Part shown: positions 35,528 to 44,050 of the stretch, piece by piece | Numbering within the stretch: the stretch's first letter is position 1 | How the letters are laid out: each line of letters opens with the position of its first letter | Assembly: GCF_050563545.1 (NCBI RefSeq) | Contig: NZ_JBNXUM010000010.1 | Coordinates: forward strand, 124,001-188,000 | Source: Falsiroseomonas sp050563545 | Lineage (GTDB): Bacteria; Pseudomonadota; Alphaproteobacteria; Acetobacterales; Acetobacteraceae | Length of the DNA: 64,000 nucleotides | Reading direction: 5' to 3' | Made by a program: the position numbers and the translations under genes | The notes under the pieces: generated by a model | The model's input: only the letters and a program-made list of their open reading frames with translations | Told to the model about the DNA's origin: nothing | Database searches by the model: none

Positions 35528-36742
35528 CTACTGGGCTGAAGCGAGAGGGCTCGGGCCGATGCGGCCCTGCTCGGCAGTGACGCGGGTACCAGGGCGGGCG
35601 CGGTGCAGGCCGCCGATGATCACGCGGTCCTCCGGCGTCAGGCCGGTGCGGACCACGCGCATCCCATCCACCAGCGGGCCGAGTTGCACGGGGCGTGGCG
35701 CGACCGTGCCGTCGGGCGCGACGGTCAGCACCATGCGGCCGGACTGGTCCGCCAGGATCGCCGCATCCGGCACCATCAAGGCCGGGCTGCTGCCAGCAAA
35801 GAGGCGGAGCCGCGCAAAGCTGCCCGGCGTCAGGAAGAGATCGGGATTCGGCACGATGGCGCGGCCGCGAATGGTGCCGCTGCGCGCATCGAAGGTGCTG
35901 TCCACGAAGTCCAGCCGTCCCTCATGCGCGAACTCCGTCTCGTCGAGCAGCCTGAGCTGAACGGTCATGCCGCCCTCGCCGCCCGCTCCGCGCATGCCGC
36001 CGCGAGCCGCACGGGCGTAGCGGAGGTACTGTGCCTCGCTGGCGTCGAAGGTGGCGTAGACCGCATCGAGCGCGACTAGCGTCGTCAGCAGCGTCTCGCC
36101 GGCCCGCACGAGGTTGCCGGCATCCGCCCTTCGGTCGCTGACGCGTCCCGGCCGCGGTGCACGGATCTCGCTGAACTCTAGGTCGAGCTCGGCCTGGCGG
36201 AGCGCAGCCTGCGCCGCGGCGAGGCCGGCCTGCGCCTCGCGCAGCGCGCTCCGGCGCGTGTCCATCTCGGACTCCGGCGCGATGCGCTGCGCGGTCAGCG
36301 GCGCGTATCGCTGCACCTGCTGCTCGGCCAGGGTGAGCCGGGCCTCGGCGCGCGCCAACTCGGCCCGGGCGCTGTCCACCGCGATGCGGAATGGACGCTG
36401 GTCGAGGGTGAAGAGCAGGTCGCCCGCGCGGACGAGCGCACCATCACGGAAATGGACCTGCTCCACCTGGCCGGAGACGCGGGGGCGGATCTCGACCCGG
36501 GCGGAAGGCTCGATGCGGGCCGTGTGCTCGTCCCACAGCGTCACCTCGCGGGAGAGCGGGGCGGCGGCAGTCACGGTGGGCGCGGGCCCACCCTGGGCGG
36601 CGGCGGGCTGAGGCGCGGCGGTGCCCGCCATTAGGGCCGCCACCGCCGCCACGCGCAGGATCGCGGCGCGAGATCGGGTGGGATTCAGCACGGCCAGCCA
36701 AGGACTTGCGCCGTTCGGCGTCTTGAAATCGGGGGGGACCAT
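35528..36742 (-). CDS. RND efflux periplasmic adaptor (membrane fusion protein)
   Basis: From ATG 36742 (GGAG site 7 nt upstream) this gives 404 aa; the frame extends further but those starts lack a spaced site, and a GTG a little downstream is also possible. A signal-like stretch precedes the AAAQ region. Then come the barrel-sandwich (RVSGQVEQVHFRDGALVRAGDLLFTLD), the alpha-hairpin (LARAEARLTLAEQQV), and the beta-barrel with its RAIVPNPDLFLTPGSFARLRL block. It links the RND pump to an outer-membrane channel. It lies directly under the large TetR-type operator. Confidence 0.92.
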   Translation of the reverse strand: MVPPDFKTPNGASPWLAVLNPTRSRAAILRVAAVAALMAGTAAPQPAAAQGGPAPTVTAAAPLSREVTLWDEHTARIEPSARVEIRPRVSGQVEQVHFRDGALVRAGDLLFTLDQRPFRIAVDSARAELARAEARLTLAEQQVQRYAPLTAQRIAPESEMDTRRSALREAQAGLAAAQAALRQAELDLEFSEIRAPRPGRVSDRRADAGNLVRAGETLLTTLVALDAVYATFDASEAQYLRYARAARGGMRGAGGEGGMTVQLRLLDETEFAHEGRLDFVDSTFDARSGTIRGRAIVPNPDLFLTPGSFARLRLFAGSSPALMVPDAAILADQSGRMVLTVAPDGTVAPRPVQLGPLVDGMRVVRTGLTPEDRVIIGGLHRARPGTRVTAEQGRIGPSPLASAQ

Positions 36743-36760
36743 TGCCATTCTCCAGGGCCA

Positions 36761-36809
36761 GATGATACCGACCGGTTCGTCACAACGTAAGCGACCGGTC
36801 AGTATCATC
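36761..36809. promoter_or_regulatory. large inverted-repeat operator in the tetR/efflux divergent region
   Basis: Two 16-base arms, GATGATACCGACCGGT (36761-36776) and ACCGGTCAGTATCATC (36794-36809), are inverted repeats matching at 15 of 16 positions, separated by 17 bases. Each arm itself contains the palindrome ACCGGT, so two TetR dimers could bind about three helical turns apart. It lies between the divergent starts of the adaptor gene and the regulator, the classic place for an autorepressing TetR that also represses the pump. Confidence 0.75.
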
Positions 36810-36863
36810 AAGGGATCGAGTTGAGCTATCTGTTTTTCCGGTGGCCGAAGGAGACACGCTCAC

Positions 36864-37442
36864 ATGGCCAGCGCGACGGCCGGCAAGCCGAAGGCGGCGG
36901 ATCGCATCCAATCCGCCGCCAAGGAACTGTTCTACCGGCAGGGGATCCGCGCGACCGGCGTGGAGGAGGTCTGCCGCGTCGCCGACGCGACGAAGATGAG
37001 CCTCTACCGGACCTATCCCAGCAAGGATGCGCTGGTCGCCGCGGTGCTCTGCGACGATGCCGCCTGCTACGACGAGTGGTTCGCGGAGGTGACCCGCGGG
37101 GCGACGGACGCGGCCGGCAAGTTGCGGGCGCTGATCGCGGCGATCGCGGAGCGGCTGCAGGTGCCGGATTACCGTGGCTGCCCGATGCTGCTGGCGCAGG
37201 CGGAGTTCCCGGACCCGACCCACCCGACGCACCGCCTCGTCGCGGAGTTCAAGGGGCGGGCACGCGCGTCCATCGCGGGACTGGCCGGCGAGGCAGGGGC
37301 GGCGGATCCCGAGCTTCTCGCCGACACGCTTGCCATGCTGATGGACGGCGCCTGGGCCACGCTGTCCTATCTGGGCGGCGCCCGGGCGGCCGAGGTGTTG
37401 CGGAACGCTGCGGAGCGCGCGTTGCGGGACGCGCTGGAGTAG
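36864..37442 (+). CDS. TetR/AcrR family transcriptional regulator
   Basis: This 192-aa regulator starts ATG at 36864 with an AAGGAG site. The N-terminal helix-turn-helix is clear (ELFYRQGIRATGVEEVCRVA, then KMSLYRTYPSKDALVAA, the recognition helix with Tyr/Phe-type contact residues). The C-terminal ligand domain is variable. It is divergent from the RND genes with a paired operator between, so it very probably represses them and itself until an effector binds. Confidence 0.92.
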   Translation: MASATAGKPKAADRIQSAAKELFYRQGIRATGVEEVCRVADATKMSLYRTYPSKDALVAAVLCDDAACYDEWFAEVTRGATDAAGKLRALIAAIAERLQVPDYRGCPMLLAQAEFPDPTHPTHRLVAEFKGRARASIAGLAGEAGAADPELLADTLAMLMDGAWATLSYLGGARAAEVLRNAAERALRDALE

Positions 37443-37751
37443 CGCCGCAGCGCAACCTCGCGCTTTCGGAGAGCGGCTCGCGGCCGATGGCCACGACGAC
37501 CATGAGTGTGCCTGGATGGTGTGAGGCGTGTTCATGATGCCGCGGAGCATGGCACGCGCATGTTTCGCGACGATGCCGATCTCCGGGTGTTCGTGTTTCG
37601 CGTATGACAGGCGTCACACCGGCGAGCCTGTCCGCTGACACGAACAGCACATCAGTAGCGGTAGCCCCTTCGGGGAAACGATGGCCCGCCCTATGCGCGG
37701 CGTCGCGGTAACCTGCGACGACTTGGAACGGGCGGGACGCGCGCCCCCGTG
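37443..37751. other. intergenic stretch with no supported feature
   Basis: This region separates the convergent tetR and the unknown minus-strand gene. I see no gene with a credible start or codon pattern. A short CCCC-TTC-GGGG hairpin near 37660 and a TGACAGGCGTCA imperfect palindrome near 37600 are the only structures; neither supports a firm call. Confidence 0.4.
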
Positions 37752-38363
37752 CTAGGCCCGGATCCACGTCTCGGAGAAAGCCAGCATGGCCGTCGAGATG
37801 CGATGACCCGCGATCTCGCGTGGCACAGGCATGCCAGGCCGCCGCTGCCCATTGACGGTGACCGCAGCGGCATCACAGCCCACGAACAGGCTCGGCATGT
37901 GGTGTCGCCCTGTCGCGGATCGAGCGGGCGGCAGCGCAAAGCAGAAGGGCTTCCCGAGGCCGGACCACTCCAATCTGACCGTCAGCTCGCCGGCGCTCAC
38001 CGTCTCAGCGTAGCGGGCGATCGCGTCGCCATCCGACGCAACGCTGTCCAGGTGGCGATACTGAAGCGCCTGCAGCCCTGGCAGACCCCGCCAGGCGCCG
38101 AAATGCGAAACGAAATCGGAAACCAGCCAGCGCGCCAACGGCTCGTTGTCGGTGATGCAGAGATTGGCGCGGCCGGCCCCAGGGGTCGCGTCCTGGGGCG
38201 ACTGCATGAGCACCAAGGCGTGGCCGCGTCCATGCGGCGAGAGCACCACGCGAAAGAACGATGCGAGGGTCGTGAAGGGCCCGTCCGGCGTTTCCTTCAG
38301 CGAGATGCCCGGGTTCTCGCCCGACCACTCGACGGTACCTGGAAAGACATGCGTCTCCTCCAT
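37752..38363 (-). CDS. hypothetical protein, 203 aa
   Basis: This is an unrecognised protein starting METHVFPG-like (ATG 38363). It is soluble with no signal or membrane segment. Strands such as SFFRVVLSPHGRGHALVLM and AGELTVRLEWSGLGKPFCFAL suggest a beta-rich fold, possibly a ligand-binding or jelly-roll type. A conserved-looking FHRV/HGR pattern may be functional. It is divergent from the LLM oxidoreductase and convergent with tetR. Codon use is like its neighbours, so I believe it is a real gene of unknown role. Confidence 0.7.
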   Translation of the reverse strand: MEETHVFPGTVEWSGENPGISLKETPDGPFTTLASFFRVVLSPHGRGHALVLMQSPQDATPGAGRANLCITDNEPLARWLVSDFVSHFGAWRGLPGLQALQYRHLDSVASDGDAIARYAETVSAGELTVRLEWSGLGKPFCFALPPARSATGRHHMPSLFVGCDAAAVTVNGQRRPGMPVPREIAGHRISTAMLAFSETWIRA

Positions 38364-38509
38364 CGGTCGATCCTCCCCGCGTTGATGCGCCGAGGTTGCG
38401 CTTCAGGGCGAGACAGATCAATGGCGCCGCGGCTCGACATCGGCGCGAAGAGTCACACTCGCCGGCATCCGTCCTCCCGCGGGTTTCCGCATGGACGCGA
38501 CCTACCCAT

Positions 38510-39523
38510 ATGCAGGGGATGATCCCCCTTTCCGTTCTCGACCTCTCCCCGGTGCCCGAAGGCAGCCACACCGGCCAGGCGCTGCGCAACTCGCTCGATC
38601 TCGCAAGGCACGCTGAAGCGTTCGGGTATCGGCGCTTCTGGATGGCCGAGCACCACAACATGCCCGGTATCGCCAGCGCCGCGACCGCGGTCGCCCTGGC
38701 CCACGTCGCAGCCGCAACGCAGCGCATCCGCATCGGCGCGGGCGGCATCATGCTGCCGAACCACGCCCCGCTGGTCGTCGCCGAGCAGTTCGGGACGCTC
38801 GCCGCGCTGCATCCAGCCCGCGTGGACCTCGGGCTGGGTCGCGCACCTGGCACCGACCAGATTGCCGCTCGCGCCCTGCGCAGGAACCCGGCTGCCGATG
38901 CGGACGAGTTCCCACAGGATGTCCTCGAGCTTCTCGCCTACTTCCAGCCTGCCGAGCCCGGCCAGGCCTTGCAGGCGGTCCCGGGCGCGGGCGAGGACGT
39001 CGAGGTCTGGATCCTGGGATCGAGCACCTTCGGCGCGCAGCTGGCGGCCCATCTCGGGCTCCCCTACGCCTTCGCCTCGCATTTCGCCCCTGCACAGATG
39101 ATGCAGGCCATCGCTCTGTACCGTGAGCGCTTCCGCCCGTCGGAGCGGCTCGCGGCACCTTACGTCATGCTCGGCCTGAATGTGTTCGCGGCGGAGACGG
39201 ATATCGAGGCGCGGCGCCTCTTCTCCTCCTTGCAGCAGGCCTTCCTGAATCTGCGCCGTGGGCGGCCGGGGAAGCTGCCGCCCCCCGTGGATGGACTCGA
39301 CGCGCAACTGGACCCTCATGCCCGCGCCATGCTCGATCATGCACTGGCCTGTTCGGTTGTCGGCGCGCCGGAAACGGTGCGGCGGGGGCTGGCGGATTTC
39401 GTCGCACGCACGGGCACGGACGAGTTGATGGTCACCGCGCAGATCCATGACCATGCTGCCCGCCTGCGGTCCTTCGAGATCCTTGCCGACGCCCACGCCT
39501 CCGCGGCCGCATCGGCAGCGTAG
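38510..39523 (+). CDS. LLM-class flavin-dependent oxidoreductase (luciferase-like)
   Basis: This 337-aa protein (ATG 38510; ATG 38519 is equally possible and gives the usual MIPLSVLDLSPVPEG start) has the bacterial-luciferase-like barrel. Typical blocks are FWMAEHHNMPGIASAA near residue 45, LGLGRAPGTD near 110 and the C-terminal ELMVTAQIHDHAARLRSFEI. This subgroup (MsnO8-like) uses reduced FMN or F420 to oxidise small molecules. The substrate is unknown. The frame extends upstream, but the extra residues do not resemble the family. Confidence 0.9.
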   Translation: MQGMIPLSVLDLSPVPEGSHTGQALRNSLDLARHAEAFGYRRFWMAEHHNMPGIASAATAVALAHVAAATQRIRIGAGGIMLPNHAPLVVAEQFGTLAALHPARVDLGLGRAPGTDQIAARALRRNPAADADEFPQDVLELLAYFQPAEPGQALQAVPGAGEDVEVWILGSSTFGAQLAAHLGLPYAFASHFAPAQMMQAIALYRERFRPSERLAAPYVMLGLNVFAAETDIEARRLFSSLQQAFLNLRRGRPGKLPPPVDGLDAQLDPHARAMLDHALACSVVGAPETVRRGLADFVARTGTDELMVTAQIHDHAARLRSFEILADAHASAAASAA

Positions 39524-39556
39524 CGGCATCCACCAGTCCAACGCGGGAAGCGACCG

Positions 39557-40114
39557 ATGCACAACGCCATGCCGGATGCTCATGACCTGCTCGCTGCCGA
39601 GCGCTTCCTTGCGGCCGAAGCGAGGATCGCAGCCCTCTTCGAGCGGACCGAGGAAGCCATTGCGCCCCTGCTGCGCAGCATGCGGGCTACAGGGCGTACG
39701 ACCTACGTCACCGATCCCGAACGTGGCGTGATCTGGGGACACGCCTTTCTCCGGGCGCCCTACGCCCCGAGCGTCGAGGCCGAGTGGTTCGTGGGATGGG
39801 GCCTTCGATTTCCTGACGGAGGAAGCGGCTGGGAGGCTGCTGATCCACGCCTCCCGACCACGCCGCATGCCATCGTGGTCGTCGGCGCGAGTGGCACGCC
39901 CGGCGGCTCGCCGGGAGCGGCGCTGCGGGCTCGTCTGCCCGAGGGCTGGTCGGTGGTCGGCGGAGAGGCGGCATTCGTCGCAGCGTCGCGGCCGCTGCTC
40001 GAACTGCCAGCAGAACCGGACACTCTGGCTGCGGCGCTGGCCAGCTGGACAGCTGAACGGATTGGCGAACTCAGGTCATTCCTCCCGAGCCTGGCCTCGG
40101 CTTGCCCAGGCTAG
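39557..40114 (+). CDS. hypothetical protein, 185 aa
   Basis: It starts ATG 39557, 33 nt after the LLM gene and probably co-transcribed with it. No family is recognised. The N-terminal half is helical and acidic (LLAAERFLAAEARIAALFERTEEAIAPLL). The middle has aromatic strands (YAPSVEAEWFVGWGLRFPD) and the C-terminal half is Ala-rich. It has no signal peptide or membrane segment. It might be a viral-type or effector-type adaptor, but nothing supports a specific function. Confidence 0.65.
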   Translation: MHNAMPDAHDLLAAERFLAAEARIAALFERTEEAIAPLLRSMRATGRTTYVTDPERGVIWGHAFLRAPYAPSVEAEWFVGWGLRFPDGGSGWEAADPRLPTTPHAIVVVGASGTPGGSPGAALRARLPEGWSVVGGEAAFVAASRPLLELPAEPDTLAAALASWTAERIGELRSFLPSLASACPG

Positions 40115-40187
40115 CCCGCGATCGGCCTGAGTGTGCTCACCGAAGGTGGGCACGCCAGGCCGTGAATCGCCGGGCCAGGAAAAGCTG

Positions 40188-40227
40188 GACCCGTATCGGG
40201 CTGACGACAGTCAGCCCCATACGGGTC
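40188..40227. terminator. bidirectional hairpin terminator between convergent genes
   Basis: GACCCGTATCGGGCTGAC (40188-40205) and its inverse complement (40210-40227) match at 17 of 18 positions around a 4-base GACA loop. It sits exactly between the end of the 185-aa gene and the stop codon of the converging thioredoxin-like gene, which overlaps its right arm. It has no U-tract, so Rho assistance is likely, but the stem is very strong. Confidence 0.65.
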
Positions 40228-41240
40228 TAGCCGAAGGTTGCGCTGTAGAGGGCCAATCCAGGCGACGTGGTCTCGAGCTCCATGACCTGCTCGCCGTAAC
40301 GCGTGCCGTCTACGACGGTGTAGAGAGCGGGCCAGCCGACGCGGATACTGCGCCACTCCTCCGTCCCGGACCTCACACGCAGCGTGGCGCCGTCCGGCGC
40401 GCCCGCGACAAGGTGGACTTTCGCGGCGGAGTAGCGCAGCCGCAGCTTGCCCTGGCCGGATCGCAGCACCAGTGGCTCGCCGTCCCTCGCCCAGTCTCCG
40501 TCGAGTTCGTAGTGGTTCAGCCGCGGTCCGTGCGGGGTGAAGGCGTAGGTCCCAAGGCCTTGTCGAGGCGACTGCCCGGGCTCCTGTGGCGTCGGGTGAA
40601 TTCCGCCGAAATAGATCTCGGGCGAGCCGACGCGGGAAAGGTCCATGTCGTCCGGCGGGTTCCGCGGCACCACCTCCGGCGAGAGGCCGAGCAGCCCGCG
40701 AATGGTCCGCTCCATCTCCATCGCGTGGCCTTCGCCTTCGCGGAGCATAACGATCCGCGCTTCCCGATCGAGGATGTAGAAGCTCGGCCAGGCCCGGTTG
40801 CTCCAGGCCTGCCAGGTCCGGTAGTCGTTGTCCTGGCCGACGGGAAAGCGGATGCCGTACTCGCGAAGCGCAAGCTCCACATTCGGGCGGAGGTGCTCGA
40901 AGCGGAATTCCGGCGTGTGAATGCCGACGACCTCGAGGCCGGCAGGCCCGTATTCCTCGTGCCAGCGCTTGATGTAGGTCATCGAGCGCAGGGCGTAGAT
41001 GCAAGTGTAGGTCCAGAAGTTCACCGGGCCGACCTTGCCACGCAACACCCCGGCATCGAGCGGCGCCGCGACATTCAGCCATTGGCCGGCCAGGAATGGC
41101 GGCGCTGCCGTTCCCGCAGCGCGCGACGGTCGAGTGAGCGATCCCACCGTGATGGCCCCGGACGCGAGCCCCGATTTCAGAAGGTCTCGACGGTGCACGG
41201 CACATGTCCTCCGGAGGTCGCGCAACCCTGTGGCTGCCAT
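40227..41240 (-). CDS. Tat-exported thioredoxin-like protein (DipZ C-terminal type) lacking a full CxxC
   Basis: From ATG 41240 this gives 337 aa. The N-terminus has a Tat motif (HRRDLLKSGLASGAI), so export in folded form is expected. The thioredoxin-fold region reads NFWTYTCIYALRSM where resolving-cysteine members have CxxC; only the first Cys remains. The C-terminal half (from about 190) is the beta-sandwich seen in DipZ-like proteins (GSPEIYFGG; LRLRYSAAKVHLVAG). It may act as a monothiol or structural redox partner. The frame extends upstream, but no better start is visible. Confidence 0.82.
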   Translation of the reverse strand: MAATGLRDLRRTCAVHRRDLLKSGLASGAITVGSLTRPSRAAGTAAPPFLAGQWLNVAAPLDAGVLRGKVGPVNFWTYTCIYALRSMTYIKRWHEEYGPAGLEVVGIHTPEFRFEHLRPNVELALREYGIRFPVGQDNDYRTWQAWSNRAWPSFYILDREARIVMLREGEGHAMEMERTIRGLLGLSPEVVPRNPPDDMDLSRVGSPEIYFGGIHPTPQEPGQSPRQGLGTYAFTPHGPRLNHYELDGDWARDGEPLVLRSGQGKLRLRYSAAKVHLVAGAPDGATLRVRSGTEEWRSIRVGWPALYTVVDGTRYGEQVMELETTSPGLALYSATFG

Positions 41241-41370
41241 GATCCGGCCATCCTCGTCGTCAGAATAAGGGACGACCCTCTTCAGGTCTTTGGTAGGTCG
41301 GCCCCGGACGATGCCTCGGACGTCGCTCGGCTCGGCAGGCCACGAGGTCTTCGCGCTGCGCGCGCCTCCT

Positions 41371-41415
41371 TGGCGTCCCGTACGGGATTCGAACCCGTGC
41401 TGCCAACGTGGTACC
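41371..41415 (-). other. orphan 3' end of a tRNA gene (attachment-site remnant)
   Basis: On the minus strand the bases contain a T-arm (ACGGG, TTCGAAT, CCCGT) followed by a 3' acceptor half ACGGGAC, discriminator G and CCA at 41371-41373. A matching 5' half (GTCCCGT) is absent from the preceding 100 bases, so this is not a complete tRNA. Such fragments are left where an integrative element inserts into a tRNA gene and carries or duplicates its 3' end. It marks the left border of the accessory region that follows. tRNA identity is uncertain. Confidence 0.7.
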
Positions 41416-41659
41416 ACAAATATTAGTGGTTACATTGATTTGGCGTGGACCCCACACCCATGCCGCTGGCGCGCGCAAGGGGCTGTGGGCTGGACCCACA
41501 ACGGGCCTAGTTGAGCGGAAAATGGCAAAGCCCCTGGCCGCGCCAACGCCCGCGGGCGGCTGTGCGCTTGGGCTTCTCCGGAGCAGCGGACCCAACACCC
41601 GACCAAGAAGTACGTAGCTCGGCCGTTATCGGGTTCGAATCGACGGAACAGGCCGGAAC

Positions 41660-42136
41660 ATGTCGCAAGTTTCTGTCGGATTGGTCATGACGCACCTGTC
41701 TCCAGCTACCATGCCCGATTGGCGAGCTGTAACTTACGAAGTTCTCCGAGAACCCGGCAGCCTTGCCCGCGTCCTCGCCGCCCTGTTCCCGGACGCTGAG
41801 TACATCGGATCAATCGAGTGGGGCTGCGTGCCCTTCTGGGCACCGCCCTATTTGCGAGGACGGGCCGGCATCTGGTTCCGGAGTGAGTGGGTGCGCGCAT
41901 GCAATCGCGCGATGCGTGACGCCCCCGTGCATGTCCTGCGAGCCGAGCAGCAGTACCTCGTCAGCGCCTATGACGGCTCCTGGCGGAACCACGCGGGCAG
42001 CCAGCGCGGCCGCGACCTCGTCTCCCTCGCGGCGCTGCGCTGGTCGTGTCCCTACGGACAGGCGGCGCATCGCGTCGCGCGCCTGATCGGCCTCGATGGC
42101 GTCCCGGCCCTGAAGACGGATGCAGGTCGTGGCTGA
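41660..42136 (+). CDS. hypothetical protein, 158 aa, first gene of the accessory element
   Basis: It is unrecognised. It starts ATG 41660 and is soluble. A Trp/Tyr-rich middle (SIEWGCVPFWAPPYLRGRAGIWFRSEWVRACN) and a basic C-terminal region are notable. Its end overlaps the start of the DUF3987 gene by 17 nt, so both are probably translated together, and it may help that protein in replication or packaging. Upstream (41416-41659) I see no gene. Confidence 0.6.
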   Translation: MSQVSVGLVMTHLSPATMPDWRAVTYEVLREPGSLARVLAALFPDAEYIGSIEWGCVPFWAPPYLRGRAGIWFRSEWVRACNRAMRDAPVHVLRAEQQYLVSAYDGSWRNHAGSQRGRDLVSLAALRWSCPYGQAAHRVARLIGLDGVPALKTDAGRG

Positions 42137-43658
42137 CGACTTCGCAACTCTGTTCGAGGAGGCCAAGGCGCAGCTGGGCAGTGGTGCTTGGGGCGAGCCC
42201 GACCGCAGCGTCGCCATCCGCGACGCAATGCCAACACCGCCCTGGCCGCAGCACCTCTTTGTGGGTGATTGGGGCAGCTACATTGAGGAGACGGCCGCGA
42301 CCACCAGTTCGCCACCCGACTACGTTGGACTCGGCTTGTTCGAGGCCAGCGCGGCACTGATCGGCAACGCGCGATGGGGCTCGCCGCGTCCCGGGTGGGC
42401 CGAGCCCACGGTGCTGTGGGGGGCCGCAGTCGGACGTCCATCCTCCAGCAAGACGCCCCCGCTGCTAGCCGTGATGAACGTCGTCAGGCGCATCGAGGTG
42501 GAGGCAAACAACGATTGGGAAGATCGCCGCGCAGGCCACCGGAAGCAGAAGGAGGTCGCGAAGCTCGCCCGCGAGCAGTGGGAGGCCGATGTCCGGAGCG
42601 CTATGAAGGACCGCAAGGCGGCGCCGGATGAACCGAAAGAATCCCGCGAGCCGGAGCCGCTGTCGAAGCGGCGCTTCATCTCCACCGATACGACGACAGA
42701 GAAAGCAGCGCGACTCTCGGCGACGAATCCCCTCGGCCTCATCAACTACCGTGACGAGCTTGCTGGTTGGCTGTCCAGCATGGATCGCTACAGCGGGGCT
42801 GCGGGCGCCGACCGTGCCTTCTGGCTGCAAGCCTGGAACGGCACCTTCTGGACGAAGGACCGGGTGAAGGATGGCGAGGACGAAATCTCCGTCCGCCACC
42901 TGAGTTGGAGCATCGTGGGCGGCATCACGCCCGACCGCCTTGCCTCGCTGATGCTTTCGGGCGACGACGACGGCTTGTCGGCGCGCTTCCTCTACGTCTG
43001 GCCCGACGCTCAAGAGCCGACTGACCTCGACGTTGAGCCGCCAACCCATATCCTGCTCGACGCCCTCCGCAAGCTCGCGGAGATCGAGTGGGACGCTCCG
43101 GAACCGACGATACTGCAGTTCACGCCGGAAGCGCGCTCGATGATGTTGGAGTGGCGCAAGCGCGTGTTCCAAATGGCGCAGGACGCGACTGGCATCTACG
43201 GATCGTGGCTGGGCAAGCTCCCCGGCATGGCACTTCGGCTCAGCGTGATCTTCGCCCACCTCACTGCAACCGGGCTGGGCGTAGCCCTGCCACAGGAGGT
43301 CAACGCCGACGACCTCCGCCGGGCATGCGAGTTCCTGGCCGACTACGCCATCCCGATGACCAAGCGAACCTTCGGCCAAGCCGTACTGCCAGTGGCCGAG
43401 CAGGACGCCCGTGCGCTCGCCCGCTGGTACCTCCGCCAGCCCCCGCCTCGCCCCCGCATCCTAAACGCCCGTGCCCTGGTCCGGACGACCAACGGGCTAA
43501 ACATTCCGACGCCTGAGCGCATGGAGGCCGCCCTCGTCAACTTGGCCGAAGCCGACACGGGCTGGTGCCGCCGCGTGACGGCAAGTGGCCCAGCGGGAGG
43601 GAGGCCGCGGAAGGATTTCGAGGTAAACCCAAAGTTGCTGGGAGAAGGGGGCTCCTGA
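42120..43658 (+). CDS. DUF3987 domain protein (YfjI-like, replication-associated)
   Basis: This is a 512-aa protein with the DUF3987 layout: a P-loop-like segment GRPSSSKTPPLLAVMNVV near residue 105 (weakly like Walker A), a charged linker (residues 140-200), a central RFISTDTTTEKAARLS block, then NPLGLINYRDELAGWL and LSWSIVGGITPDRL. These proteins occur in prophages, satellites and integrative elements, next to primase-type domains, and are thought to act in DNA replication as helicase-like factors. The 9-bp repeat array lies directly after the gene, which supports that idea. Confidence 0.85.
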   Translation: MQVVADDFATLFEEAKAQLGSGAWGEPDRSVAIRDAMPTPPWPQHLFVGDWGSYIEETAATTSSPPDYVGLGLFEASAALIGNARWGSPRPGWAEPTVLWGAAVGRPSSSKTPPLLAVMNVVRRIEVEANNDWEDRRAGHRKQKEVAKLAREQWEADVRSAMKDRKAAPDEPKESREPEPLSKRRFISTDTTTEKAARLSATNPLGLINYRDELAGWLSSMDRYSGAAGADRAFWLQAWNGTFWTKDRVKDGEDEISVRHLSWSIVGGITPDRLASLMLSGDDDGLSARFLYVWPDAQEPTDLDVEPPTHILLDALRKLAEIEWDAPEPTILQFTPEARSMMLEWRKRVFQMAQDATGIYGSWLGKLPGMALRLSVIFAHLTATGLGVALPQEVNADDLRRACEFLADYAIPMTKRTFGQAVLPVAEQDARALARWYLRQPPPRPRILNARALVRTTNGLNIPTPERMEAALVNLAEADTGWCRRVTASGPAGGRPRKDFEVNPKLLGEGGS

Positions 43659-43692
43659 CGCCTGACTCTGTTTTTCTCGCCCCCACTAACGC

Positions 43693-43869
43693 TGTCAAAA
43701 CTGCCAAACCCGCCCAAACCCTCGCCGTGGTTGTGCATCAACAGGTACGCGCGCTATGGCGGTTTTGCCAGTTTTGGCAGTTTTGGCAGTCTGGACAATT
43801 TTGGCAATTTTGGCAGTTTTGGCAATTTTGGCAATTTTGGCAATTTTGGCAATTTTGGCAATTTTGGCA
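43693..43869. repeat. array of 9-bp repeats in two orientations (candidate replication origin)
   Basis: Twelve tandem 9-base units of the form RTTTTGGCA fill 43762-43869. Two units are degenerate (43762-43770 with TTTTGCCA, 43789-43797 with TCTGGACA); the others differ only in the first base. Three degenerate units in the opposite orientation (TGTCAAAAC, TGCCAAACC, CGCCCAAAC) lie at 43693-43719, separated by a 42-base spacer. No spacers divide the units, so this is not a CRISPR array. Position after a DUF3987 gene suggests iterons or a protein-binding origin, but slippage-prone tandem DNA is the alternative. Confidence 0.8.
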
Positions 43870-44050
43870 ATCAAATGGACTCTGTCGCTCGTTGCTTGCA
43901 AGATTGCTAATCATGGCGGTGCGAAGAGCCTGGCACCGAGCAGATCGAGCTTGCCGCGGCCTCATGCTGAGATGACGAACGTGCGGTGGGCTGGCGCCAC
44001 CTGCCGCTCGACTGACTTCCCGCCGTGGCAGAGTAAGCGTGCACTGACGA

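Noticed and set aside
37249..37767. 172-codon minus-strand open frame over the end of tetR and the following gap
   Set aside because: It overlaps tetR antisense, has no family match and lacks a convincing start signal.
41371..41450. Complete tRNA gene on the minus strand
   Set aside because: T-arm and acceptor half are present, but no 5' acceptor half, D-arm or consistent anticodon stem is found upstream.
43762..43869. CRISPR array
   Set aside because: Repeat units are only 9 bases and directly adjacent, with no unique spacers and no cas genes.
43762..43975. Repeat-encoded protein (FWQ or LAI repeats)
   Set aside because: All frames through the array are open because 9 is a multiple of 3; no ribosome-binding site or protein outside the repeat.
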